Origin: Oreohelix idahoensis
Lineage: Eukaryota; Mollusca; Gastropoda; Stylommatophora; Oreohelicidae
Reading direction: 5' to 3'
Length of the DNA: 64,000 bases
Assembly: GCA_024509875.1 (NCBI GenBank)
Contig: JAMPIV010012447.1
Coordinates: 420,501 to 484,500 of the forward strand
Shown piece by piece: positions 45,744 through 57,000 of this stretch. Every line of letters starts with the position of its first letter. Position 1 is the stretch's first letter. The notes under the pieces are model-generated. The model made no database searches and had not been told where the DNA came from. It saw nothing but the letters and a program-made list of their open reading frames with translations. The position numbers were made by a program, and so were the translations under genes.

Positions 45744-48700
45744 TTATGTGGAATCATGTGGGCATCTTGACAGAATGTCTGCCATCACATTATCTGATCC
45801 ACGAATAGCTCGCACAGAGAAATGAAAAGGTTGAAGAGCAATTGCATATCGAGTAGACCTCGAGCTCTTCAAATTCTTACTCTGTATAGCAGTAAGAGCT
45901 TTTTGGTCGGTTTCTACTATGAAATGTGCGCCTAGAAGGAATCTCTGTAGTTTGAGGATCGACCAAACCATAGCTAATAGCTCACGGTCTAAAACCGAAT
46001 AATTCCTTTCTGCCGCATTAAGTTTTCTGGAAATATACATTACAGGATGCAGAGTTCCAGAGTACTCTTGCATTAGTGCCGCTCCAATCCCAGTGGATGA
46101 AGCATCACTACGAAGAACAAATGTCTTATCTTTAGTAGGTAACACTAAAATAGGTGGTGTTGAAAACAATGTTTTAATCTTATCCAAAGAGCATTGGCAT
46201 TCCTGAGACCAGTGGACCATATTAGGCGAACCTTTCTTTAAAAGTGTAGAAAGAGGTGCCATGATAGAGGATAGATTCTGAATGAATCTGCCATAAAATT
46301 GAATAAGACCTAACAGACTTCTCACCTGTTTTTTAGTCTTAGGGATAGAGATGTTAAGTATCTTACTAGTATTATGGTCCTCTGTCTTTAGGAAACCATG
46401 ACCAACTCGGTGGCCTAGGAAAGAAATTTCGCTAAAACCAATATAGGCTTTAGAGGGTTTCGCTGTCAGGTTGTGCTCGCGCAAAGTAGACAGCAATTCA
46501 TCTAACCCTGAATAGTGATCTTCCCAAGTATCGCTGAAAAGACAGATGTCGTCTAGATATGCAATGACATCTGACCGATAAGATAGGATTCGGCGCATCA
46601 TGCGTACGAATGTAGCTGGTGCGTTCATAAGACCGAAAGGCATAAAATTCCATTGGAACAAACCTCTAGGTGTTGAAAAAGCCGTGAGAGGTTTGGCGCG
46701 TTCAGATAAAGGAACTTGCCAATATCCTTTAGACAAATCAAGTTTAGTGAAAAAATGAGATTTGGAGAGTCGAGTAAGTAGCTCTTCCAGTAAAGGCATA
46801 GGTTCGGCATCGAACTTCGTTACTTGATTCAATTTGCGATAGTCGACGCAAAGACGTATGTTATTGTCTTTTTTCCGAACAATAACCATCGGCGAAGAAT
46901 ATGCAGAGGTGGATGGTTCGATTATTTTCAAATCTATCATCTCATCCAACTCTTTCTCGACTTGTGCTTGAAAATGTATAGGTATAGGATAAGGTCTAAC
47001 CCTAATAGGAGTATGGTCAGTTAGAACAATGTCATGTTCAATGACATGAGTTTGTCCAGGGATGTCAGTGAGTACATCCTGAAATGTTTGCAACATAGTT
47101 GAAACTTGTCGCTGTTCTCCTAGAGACAAATCAGGAGAGACAGTAACGTTCTTCCATGATTCACTAGAATGAAGTGGGATCATTGGAAGAGGAAGATTTA
47201 CATCTGAAAAAACTTGTTTCCTCATCCTGTATCACGGACAGTGATGAGTAATGACCATGTTGTACTGGAGAATTGTCCGTTGCTTGGAAAATGGGTTGCA
47301 AATAATCCGGACGTTCATGGAATTCAGTAAGCATATTGATGTGGAAGGTTTTATGCTTCCCATCAATATCGACAATATAGTCGACATCGGAAATTTTCGA
47401 TATTATATCGTACGGACCTTTCCAAGAAATAAGTAGTCTGTTTTCCCTACAAGGTAGTAATACAAATGCTTTGTCCCCAGGACAAAGTTGTCGTAAGCAT
47501 CTCTTCTTATTGGCAAATTGCCTTGCCTTCTGTTTCGCAAATTCAGAAGAAGAAGTTGCTAATTTGCATGCTTCGATAATCTTTTGTCTCAACGCGATGA
47601 CATATTCGTAGGATGACTTTGTGTCATCGTCAATATTGTCAGCTGTTATGAGATCATGAAGCAACGACATAGGGCCACGCGGACGCGCGCCAAAGACGAG
47701 TTCAAAGGGGGAAAATCCTGTATGTTCATTGGGGACCTCTCTGTAAGCGAAGAGGGCCGCAGGTAAAACTCTGTCCCAGTCTTGAGGATGATCCTCAGTT
47801 ATCTTCCCTAGTAAGTTTTTAAGTGTTCTATTAAGGCGTTCGACCATCCCATTTGACATTGGATGATAGATACTACTTAAAGATCTATCTATCTGCAGAG
47901 TAGACATTACTTGAGACATGGTATCTGATATTAGTTGGGTGCCATGGTCTGACAATATCTCTCCGGGGAACCCCAGACGAGAAAATATAAGCCAAAGAGC
48001 ATCTGCAATATCAGCAGTAGTAATGCTCTTCAGAGGAATAGCCTCTGGCCAACGTGTGCACATATCAACACACGTCAAGATAAACTGATGTCCTCTGGCA
48101 GACTTGATCTTAAATGGACCAATAATGTCTATGGCCATTTTTTGAAACGGCCGAATAGGAATGTCCGCCGCCTGAATGGGTGCAGCATGCCGTGGACCTT
48201 TGGATTTAACTTCCTGACATACTTTACAAGATCGACAATAAATCCGTATGTCCTTGTTTACCAATGGCCAAAAGAAAGCCGCAAGGACTCTTGACTTAGT
48301 ACGGGAAAAACCCATGTGTCCAGCACACTGAGAGTCGTGAGCGTGCTGCAAAATTTTAACTCTCAAATTCTTGGGAACCAGGATTTGAGAATGACTTGAC
48401 GTAATGGAGTCTTGAACCATACGTACAAGTACGCCATTCTTCTTTGTAATCCACGATTTACGACTTGTGTCTTTATTCGGATCACCTTTAGTTGCAAGAA
48501 TGAAGAATTTCTTCAGAGTGGGGTCATCTTCTTGCTGTTTTATAAACGAGTCACGAGAAATTACCAAGGGATCATCTTGGTTATGCACTTCATTATCTTC
48601 AGTAGATGAAGTTTGAGGCATATTAAGAGCCTGAGCTCTAGTGACTACAGCGTTAGCAATCTGCATGTTTTGCCTTTCCCACGCGGAAATTTGTTGCGGA

Positions 48701-50658
48701 GTGCATTCTTTGACTCCATGAATGCGACCGATGATGAGGTCAGCGATCGGATTCGGAAGAAGACATGCGTGTACATCTCCTGTAAAGAAAGGAGTAGCAA
48801 TCCTAATGATAGCAGTAGAGTATTTCTCTAATGTGCCGCCAAATGTTACACATTTGACTACTTGTCCAGTGGCACGGGAAGGATCTACGAGTGACTGCCT
48901 AACACCAATTGTGGTGCAACCAGAATCAAATAGCACGGAGACTGGATTGTTATTTACTAAACCCTTATGTAAGACAAGAGAACCTCTTCCATCATGCGCG
49001 ACTGATGCAGGAAGAGCAGGAAGAGGATGGCCGCAGCTTAAAGTAGACACTGTGGTTGGCTCAAATAATGTTTTGCATTGGGGGCACTGAGATGCTCTCC
49101 CAAAATCAAAAGCGGCACATGCCATATTATTAGCGTCATTATTGTCTTTACTTTGTTTATAGGCTTCATGGGACTCTTGTTGTGCAGAGTTTGCCTGAAA
49201 ATGTGGTTTATGTCTTCTGTTTTGAGATCTACCTCGGTTATTATTACCTCTGTAGTTATTGTTACCTCTATTGTAACCCCTATTTGGGTTTGAGTCATAG
49301 TTCTCTTGGTTACCATTATCATATTCATTATAATGAGTATCTCTGTAATTGCGATCTTGTTGACTCCAAGACGGATACCTCGGATAGTTTCTATAATTAC
49401 TTCCTCTATGGAAATTGCTATAATTGTGACCACCCCTGTGTCGAGAGCTATCAGCTCGTCTCCAGTTCTTTGAAGAAGAACCCTGAAATGATTGGTTACC
49501 TTGGTTTTGATAACTATTATGGTTACCTTTTTTATCAAATCTGTTTTGAGGACCCTGAAATCTGTGTGAATAATTGGGATTGTATGGTGTTGCTGAAGCA
49601 ACTGGCATACTCTCCTTAATCTTAGTGTTGCCAAAAGTCACGTCGGGGTGTGCAGTGACATATTGGGAACAATATTCTTCCATTTCCTTTAGAGATTTGG
49701 GTTTACGCTCATGTATAAATTCAAGGAATGGTTTGTTAACACATGACATAATCTTATCTCTGAGCAACAAATCCATAAGTCCTTCATACGTTTTTTCTGT
49801 TTTGGAAAGCTCAATCCAACGATCAACTGTGAGACGTGCCTTTGCAATGAATTCTGAGAATTCTACACCTGTCTCAGGCACCATCGTCTTAAACAAAAGG
49901 CGATAGCCTTCCTCACTTAGCTGGTATTTTTTTTTATCAAAGCCGCCCTAATGACATCATAATTATCCTTATCTGCTTCTCCTACAAGGCATAACCTAGT
50001 CAGAGATTCACCTTTCAAGTTTTCTGCTAATTGGTTAGCATATTGTGATTTATCCACATTATGTGTACGACAAGAACGTTCAAATCTATCCAGCCAGAAT
50101 GTAATATCGTCACTGGACTGATTGAACGGTGGAACCTTAACCTTGTAAGTAGAAGGTTTACCATTACCACTAGATGCCTGATTAACATTACTCATACTTG
50201 TCAATCTCAATTTCTCTAACTCAAATTCATGTTCTCTTATTGCTTTTTTTTCTTCAGCTTCTCTGTCTAATCTTTTTAGTTCAGCTTCCCTGTCTAATCT
50301 TTTTTGTTCAGCTTCACTGTCTAATCTTTTTTTGTTCAGCAGCAGCTTCTCTTTCTAATTTTTTTTGTTCAGCTTCAAATCTCCTTTCCTCCACCTGCAT
50401 CTGCAATTTCTTTAGTTCAGCAGCAGCATCAGCTTCTTTTTCTAATCTTTTCTCTTCAGCCAGAGCTTTTCTCTCTTCTGCAGCAGCTTTTTTCTCTTCA
50501 GCAGCAGCAGCAGCTTTTCTCTCTTCAGCAGCAGCAGCAGCTTTTTTCTCTTCTGCAGCTAATGCTTTGTCATATTGAGCAACTGTCCATTCTTCTAATT
50601 GTTGACCAGTCTTATCAAGGGCTTTCCCTTGTATAATGAAGTATTCTAATGTAGACAT
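45744..50658 (-). pseudogene. Element M gag-pol polyprotein with three frameshifts
   Basis: Starts MSTLEYFIIQGKALDKTG at 50658, followed by an alanine- and glutamate-rich coiled coil. The first frameshift lies near 50330, the second near 49925 and the third near 47208. Each coincides with an A run (T on the plus strand) one base longer than the equivalent run in P. The middle frame (47164-49896) carries the Arg/Asn/Gly-rich part, the CPQC-LSCGHPLP cluster, the protease motif LFDSGCTTIG and a full integrase (HDSQCAGHMG, CRSCKVC, IDIIGPF, SDHGTQLIS, VERLNR). The last frame (45744-47225) carries RT (YLDDICLFSD) and RNase H. Apart from the frameshifts all catalytic motifs look intact, so sequencing error in homopolymers is possible. 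Confidence 0.9.
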
Positions 50659-51748
50659 GATGTCTAACAATAATACTAATCACCTGAAATAATAATAATA
50701 CCACAAGTTCTTAATGACTTGATTAATCAGCACACTATCCCAATATCTGTGGGTCACAAGCCTTAATAAGGTCTTGTATAACAGTAATAATAATCAAGTA
50801 CTGGTTTATACCATAATCCAAGTGCAGTGCACAAGCAATAGTGTCTTATGAAATATACCTATATAAAACATATGTCAACCAACAGAATACATAAAGTACA
50901 AATAAGACTGACAATACGAAAACGTTTGCAGAAATCAAATAAATCAAATAGGGAAATCAATGAAAGTAATCACTGAATCTGCAAGGAATAACAACACAAA
51001 TGACGTCACAGTATATGAATATAAATTGTGAATAGAACTGAAAGATAGAAAAGGGTAGACCAACAAACTACAAACAATTCAAAACAAAACTAAAGAACAA
51101 AGAAATATTACAAAAATAACAATAATTACAGTCTTCACAGCTAACACAAATAGCAACTAGTTGTTGCAAGCAAATTTCCAATTAAGGAAATTGCACCTAA
51201 AGAAAACGCCCACAACGGACCCTCTATGACGTGGGATATTCTGTTGTGAGGACACCGCCCAACCTAAACACAACCCGCTGACATATAAACTAACATACTA
51301 TACAAACAAATAACATGTAAACATAAATATATAAATTATGTGTATGATAGTATGTGTTGCAAAATAGGCTCAGTTTTACAGTAATGGCAAAGTTATTCTT
51401 ATGAAAATAAATAAACTGCCACTTTATTGAATTACAAATTCTGGCCTTAAATATTAAAGTTCATATATAGAAAACAAGAAGATCCATCGATGAAAATAGG
51501 ACTTCTTAGTTCAATAATACTGTCTTCCTGTTAATATTGACAAGAATTGATCCAACTGTTCTGTGAAACTCTGTAATGTCTAATGTAAAAATGTCAACAA
51601 CGCTGACCTACATACTGCATTCACTTGACAGGTCACGTGACGAAGTGTTGACAAAGAGCAAACTAATACTGCAAGTGTGTCGTATCAGCCACAGGAAACG
51701 GTCTGGTATCGGTAGTCTGTTGACTTCTTAACTTCTGCGAGGTCAAAC

Positions 51749-51767
51749 CCAGAAAGCTGGTCCACCA
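51749..51767 (-). promoter_or_regulatory. Candidate primer-binding site of element M
   Basis: On the minus strand, TGGTGGACCAGCTTTCTGG begins two bases after the 5' LTR end CTTTATCA, the same offset as in P. The primer tRNA is not assigned. Confidence 0.55.
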
Positions 51768-51769
51768 GT

Positions 51770-52207
51770 TGATAAAGTCTCTAGTGATAACTCTATATTC
51801 TTTGCTCATCATCAGTTGATAAATATAAGCTCACTAGAACATCACCAGAGCTACATGCTGTGTTGTTGTGTTGCTTGTGGTTTGAGTATGGAATGTCAAC
51901 TCGACCTACGCAGTGGTGTGTAGACATAGATTGTGAGTATAATATGCGAATGATAAGAAGAGTTCGTGGTGTTGACAAATGGTCTTTTTCTCACACTCAT
52001 GTATGGCTGGAAGTCATCGACACCAACGACTGTGTACCTTTGCTACAGTTTAATTGGACGTACACACTCGACAGCACGAATAGTGACAAATCACAGGTTG
52101 GCATAATACATCATAGTACAGTGGATAAATGGTCTTGCAATGATACATGGGCACTCATGTAGAATAATAGCATAATGGACTGTCAGTAGACAAGCACTCA
52201 GTATTGC

Positions 52208-52257
<50 letters not shown>

Positions 52258-53302
52258 TCTGAGTTTACTGACAAAGCACGTCAGATTATAAACAACATTC
52301 AAGATGGCTTCTAGACCTAACCTCGTCTAGCGAAGATTCCTTGAAATAATATTCAGCACATATTTTTCATATAATCATATTGAACCGCTAGTACTGGGTT
52401 CTCATGTGTAGCAGTGATCTCTGGACTCATCAAGCGATAATACGGGGTATCCCTTTCTCTTCTTGAAAGTCACAAAATATTTGGATACAAGATGGCTTCT
52501 CTCGTGAGCTGTCACTCACGTTTGGATACAGATAATGAATCTGTATTAAAGTTAGTCATTCATTAAATGTTCTCATAGCTCTGTAGATTCTATCATGATA
52601 CAATTGACTTCATCATACAAGATATAGTGCTGCTAGGAGTGAATGTCATCTTCATCTAGTTAAATATATTCTCTCAGACGTACAAATCGTGCCTATCGAA
52701 AAACGGTGGCTTCGTAAGAGAGTTCATAAGGAGAATCTTTTGTTACCTTGGTATCAGAAATATGATTCTGCCATTCCTTGGCAATAAGAATAAACACTGG
52801 GGTAAAGCATACACGATAGGTCTAGACGACTATCACTTTCCCCATAAATACTGAGATCACTTTTTCCGGCGACAAGCCGCTACACAAAAATCACAGCCCC
52901 ATCAGGACGAAGCCAAATCACACCTCTCTAGCGACACATCCGCCGAACAGCCCTTTGACCTTTCTAACGACAAAAGACCATATAGTTCGACTTAGATATG
53001 TAAAGATATACAGATATAAGACAGACTCGTCCTACCCAGACAAACAATACACATAAATTCAGGCCATAGATACACTGAAGCAAGAACAACCTATTTCTAC
53101 CCAAACAAAGAATAAATCGCAGTAAAACTGGATTCATCCGCGGAGTTCGATTGAAAGTCACGACACTCCTTTCAAGGGAAGTAACTCAATAATGACTTTT
53201 CCTTAAGCACTAAAAAGTATCTATTTTGTTTACAAAATATTTGCGAACATAACAAGCATACAAATGTATTATATTGTAAGATATCAAAGACTGCACGTAA
53301 CA
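51770..53302 (-). repeat. 5' LTR of element M
   Basis: 1,533 bp, nearly identical to 43758-45260. It has a longer TA run (52211-52255) and single-base differences near 52320, 52355 and 53160. Confidence 0.92.
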
Positions 53303-54037
53303 GCGGTGTCTCCTTTTAGATCATACCACGTAACAGAGGTCGTCTATTGAGAGCGTGTAGTTAGGAACAGAGCAATTTCCTTAATTGGAAATTGTTAGCA
53401 ATATCCATTGCTATTTATGTTTAGTTGTGACGACATGTGCAGTATTGTTTCGGTATTTTTTCGCATTCTTTAGTTTTGTTTTGATTTGTTTGTACATTGT
53501 AGGTCTCCTCTTTTCTATTGTTTAGTTTTATACACCATTTATGTTTATACACTGTGGTGTCATGTATTTTGTTTAATTCTATCGCAGATATCATCACATT
53601 TTTTGTGATACTTTCTTTACTTTTCGCTGTTTATTTAGTTGATTTCTGCGGATGTTTTCGTATTGTTTCTGATCATTGTTATTGTTTACATTGTTATTGT
53701 TTACATTGTGACTTTGTTTACATTGTGATTAGTTACACTTATGGTAATTAATTAATGGATTAAGTTGATGCACTATTACTAATACACTGATGATAAATAA
53801 ATGATGAATAGTGTTGTGCACTACTGAATGGAAAGTCTACCTATGATTAAGAATTGACTGATGATATTTTGATAAAAGTTCATATACAAGTTCTTTGTCA
53901 AAGACTTGTTTCCCACAGAGATTGGGATAATATAATGTGATGTGAATATTCAAGTGCTTAATTTAAGACTTGTTATTATTAAGTTTGAAATAATATAGTT
54001 AATTATTTCAGGTTTTGGACTCATAATATTAGACAAT
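53303..54037 (+). other. Leader of element P, downstream part
   Basis: Begins with the right-hand GCGGT duplication of M. It contains CAATTTCCTTAATTGGAAAT, shared with M's leader (51168-51194 on the minus strand), and short TTATTGTTTACATTG repeats near 53680. It leads to the polyprotein ATG at 54038. No separate gene is visible. Confidence 0.7.
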
Positions 54038-57000
54038 ATGTCTACACTTGAGTACTTTATTGAGCAGGGTAAATCCCTTGGCAAGACTGGTGATAAATTG
54101 GAGGAATATGCGACTGCTCAATATGACAAAGCATTAAAGTTGGAAGAAAAGAGAATGGAAAGGGAAGCTGAACAAAAGAAAATAGAAGCTGAGAATTTAA
54201 AATTGCAGATGCAGGTGGATGAAAGGAGATTCCAGATGGAAATGGAAAAACAAAAAAGAATAGAAGAAAATAAAAGATTAGAGAAAGAGGCTGAAAATAA
54301 AAGACTAGAGAAAGAGGCTGAAAATAAAAGACTTGAAATAGAGGCTGAAAATAAAAGACTTGAAAAAGAGGCTGAAAATAAAAGACTTGAAGCTGAGGCT
54401 GAAGACAGGAAGTTACAAAGAGAGGCTGAAGACAGGAAGTTACAAAGAGAAGCTGATGAGAGAAATGAAAAAGCAAAAATGGAGCATGAAGAAAATCTCT
54501 TAGCTTTAGAGTTAGAGAAATTGAAAGTGATGAACATGGGTAATGCTAATGATGCAAATAAGGGGTCATCTACTGATAAGGCTAATGCTAATACCTTTAA
54601 GATTAAGCTACCAGCATTTAGTCCTTCCAGTGATGACATAACGTTCTATCTAGACAGATTTGAACGATCATGTAAAACACATAACATAGACAAATCACTA
54701 TATGTTGATCAATTGTCAAATATACTAAAAGGTGAAGCTCTAAGTATGTTAAGCATGGTAGATGAGCCTGACAAAAACAATTATGAAGTTGTCAGGGCAG
54801 CTTTGTTAAAGAAGTACCAACTTAACGAAGACGGCTATCGTTTGCAATTTAAAAATATGTTGCCAGAAACTGGAGTAGAATTCTCCGAGTCTATTGCAAA
54901 AATACGTCTTACTTTTTCACGTTGGGTTGAGCTGTCAAAGACAGAACATACTTATGAAGCACTTATGGACTTAATACTTAGGGACAAAGTCATGTCTTCT
55001 GTCAATGAGTCTTTTCTTGCTTTCCTTCATGAGCGTAAACCTAAAACCATAAAGGAAATGGAAGAATTCTGTTGCCAGTATGTAACTGCGCACCCTCACA
55101 TAACCATTATTAACTCTAAAGTAAAAGAAGGTTTGCCTGTTGCTTCGGCAGCACCATATGGCACAAACTTTGTTCGTAAATTCCAGGGCACTAAGCAAAA
55201 TTTCGATAGGAAGAGTAACCATAATTATGCTCAGAATTATGGCAATCAATCTCATGGTGATTCTTCTTCGAAGAATTGGAGACGAGCTGACAGTCCTCGT
55301 TACTTTCATCCTAATAATTTTAGGCATTTCAGAAGAGGATATAATAATAGAGGATATTCCTCGCGAAAACCTCAAAACCAAACTAATAGATGTTCGCATC
55401 AATGTGGACATGATAATAATCATGAAAACTGGTGTTCAAACCAGGATAATAATTACAATAGGGAACACAATAACTTCAGAGATAATAATAACTCTGATAA
55501 CTTCAGAGGTAATAATAGTCGCGGTAGATCTCAATACAAAAAAAAGAGATATCAGCAGGCTAACCCTGTACAACAAGAATTTCAGGGAGCCTGTAATCAG
55601 GTTGTTGATGATAAAAACTCTAGCGCTGTCACATGTTCTGCATTTGATTTTGGGAGAGCAAACAAGTGCCCCCAATGCAGTACTTTGTTCGAACCGACCA
55701 CCGTAACTACTTTGAGTTGTGGTCACCCTCTTCCCGCTCTTCCTGCTGCAGTTGCGCATGACGGGAGAGGTTCTCTAATCCTACATAAGGGTCTTGTAAA
55801 TAATAATCCGGTCTCAGTCCTTTTCGATTCCGGATGCACCACTATTGGTGTTAGACAAACTCTTGTAGATCCCTCTTGTGCTACGGGAAAAGTAATTAAA
55901 TGTGTCACATTTGGCGGCACTCTAGAGAAATATCCTACTGCCGTAATTCACATTGCCACTCCTTTCTTTACTGGAGATGTGCACGCTTGTCTCTTACCTA
56001 ATCCTATTGCGGACCTTATTATCGGTCGTATTCACGGAGTTAGGGAGTGTACCCCACAGCAGATTGCTGCTTGGGAAGATAATAACATGCAAGCTACAAA
56101 TGCAGTAGTTACAAGAGCACAAGCTCTACAAACACCTCAAACTTCATTGACTAGTAATAATGAAGTGCATAGCCAAGACAGTCACTTGGTTATTTCTCGT
56201 GACTCATTCATAAAATTACAAGAAGAAGATCCTTCTCTAAAAAAATTCTTCATTCTTGCGGAAAAAGGTGATCCAAATCAGGATACAAATAGAAAATCTT
56301 GGATTGCCATGAAAAACGGCGTACTTGTACGTATGGTACAAGACTCGACAACGTCTGCACATTCGCAAATTCTTGTTCCTAAGAGCATGAGAGTGCAAAT
56401 ATTGCAACATGCTCATGATTCGCAATGTGCTGGACATATGGGTTTTTCCCGTACAAAGTCGAGAGTCCTTGCGGCTTTCTTTTGGCCTTTTGTGAACAAG
56501 GACATTCGTATTTATTGCCGATCTTGTAAGGTGTGTCAGGAGGTCAAGTCTAGAGGACCACGACATGCTGCGCCTATCCAGGCTGCTGACATCCCTATTC
56601 GGCCATTTCAGAAAATGGCTATAGATATTATTGGCCCTTTTAAGATCAAGTCGGCCAGAGGACATCAGTTTATCCTTACTTGTGTTGATATGTGCACACG
56701 TTGGCCAGAGGCTATCCCTCTTAAGAGCATATCTACTGCCGATATCGCAGATGCTCTTTGGCTGATATTTTCTCGTTTGGGTTTCCCAGGAGAAATATTG
56801 TCAGACCATGGCACACAACTTATATCTGACACTATGTCTCAAGTAATGTCTACCTTACATATTAAAAGATCTCTTAGTAGTATCTATCACCCAATGTCAA
56901 ATGGGTTAGTTGAGCATTTAAATAGAACGCTCAAGACTTTGCTTGGGAAGATAACTGAAGATCATCCTCAAGATTGGGACAGGGTTTTACCCGCAGCTCT

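Larger units (their letters stand above)
43758..53302 (-). mobile_element. Gmr1-like LTR retrotransposon M, full length, antisense
   Basis: A complete 9.5-kb element inserted into the leader of P in the opposite orientation. LTRs lie at 43758-45260 and 51770-53302, and GCGGT duplications flank it. The coding region on the minus strand spans 50658-45744 and has the same domain order as P but three frameshifts. The two LTRs show only about three substitutions plus a TA-repeat length difference, so the insertion is recent and younger than P, as the nesting requires. Confidence 0.92.

Noticed and set aside
47164..47225. Programmed frameshift between integrase and RT in element M
   Set aside because: Element P has no frameshift at the same point. 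The M shift is one extra base in a homopolymer, and two more such shifts occur in gag.
50198..50578. Plus-strand frame rich in Ser, Ala, Phe and Leu
   Set aside because: It is the antisense of the M gag coiled-coil repeats. The frame at 54057-54639 is the same artefact for P.
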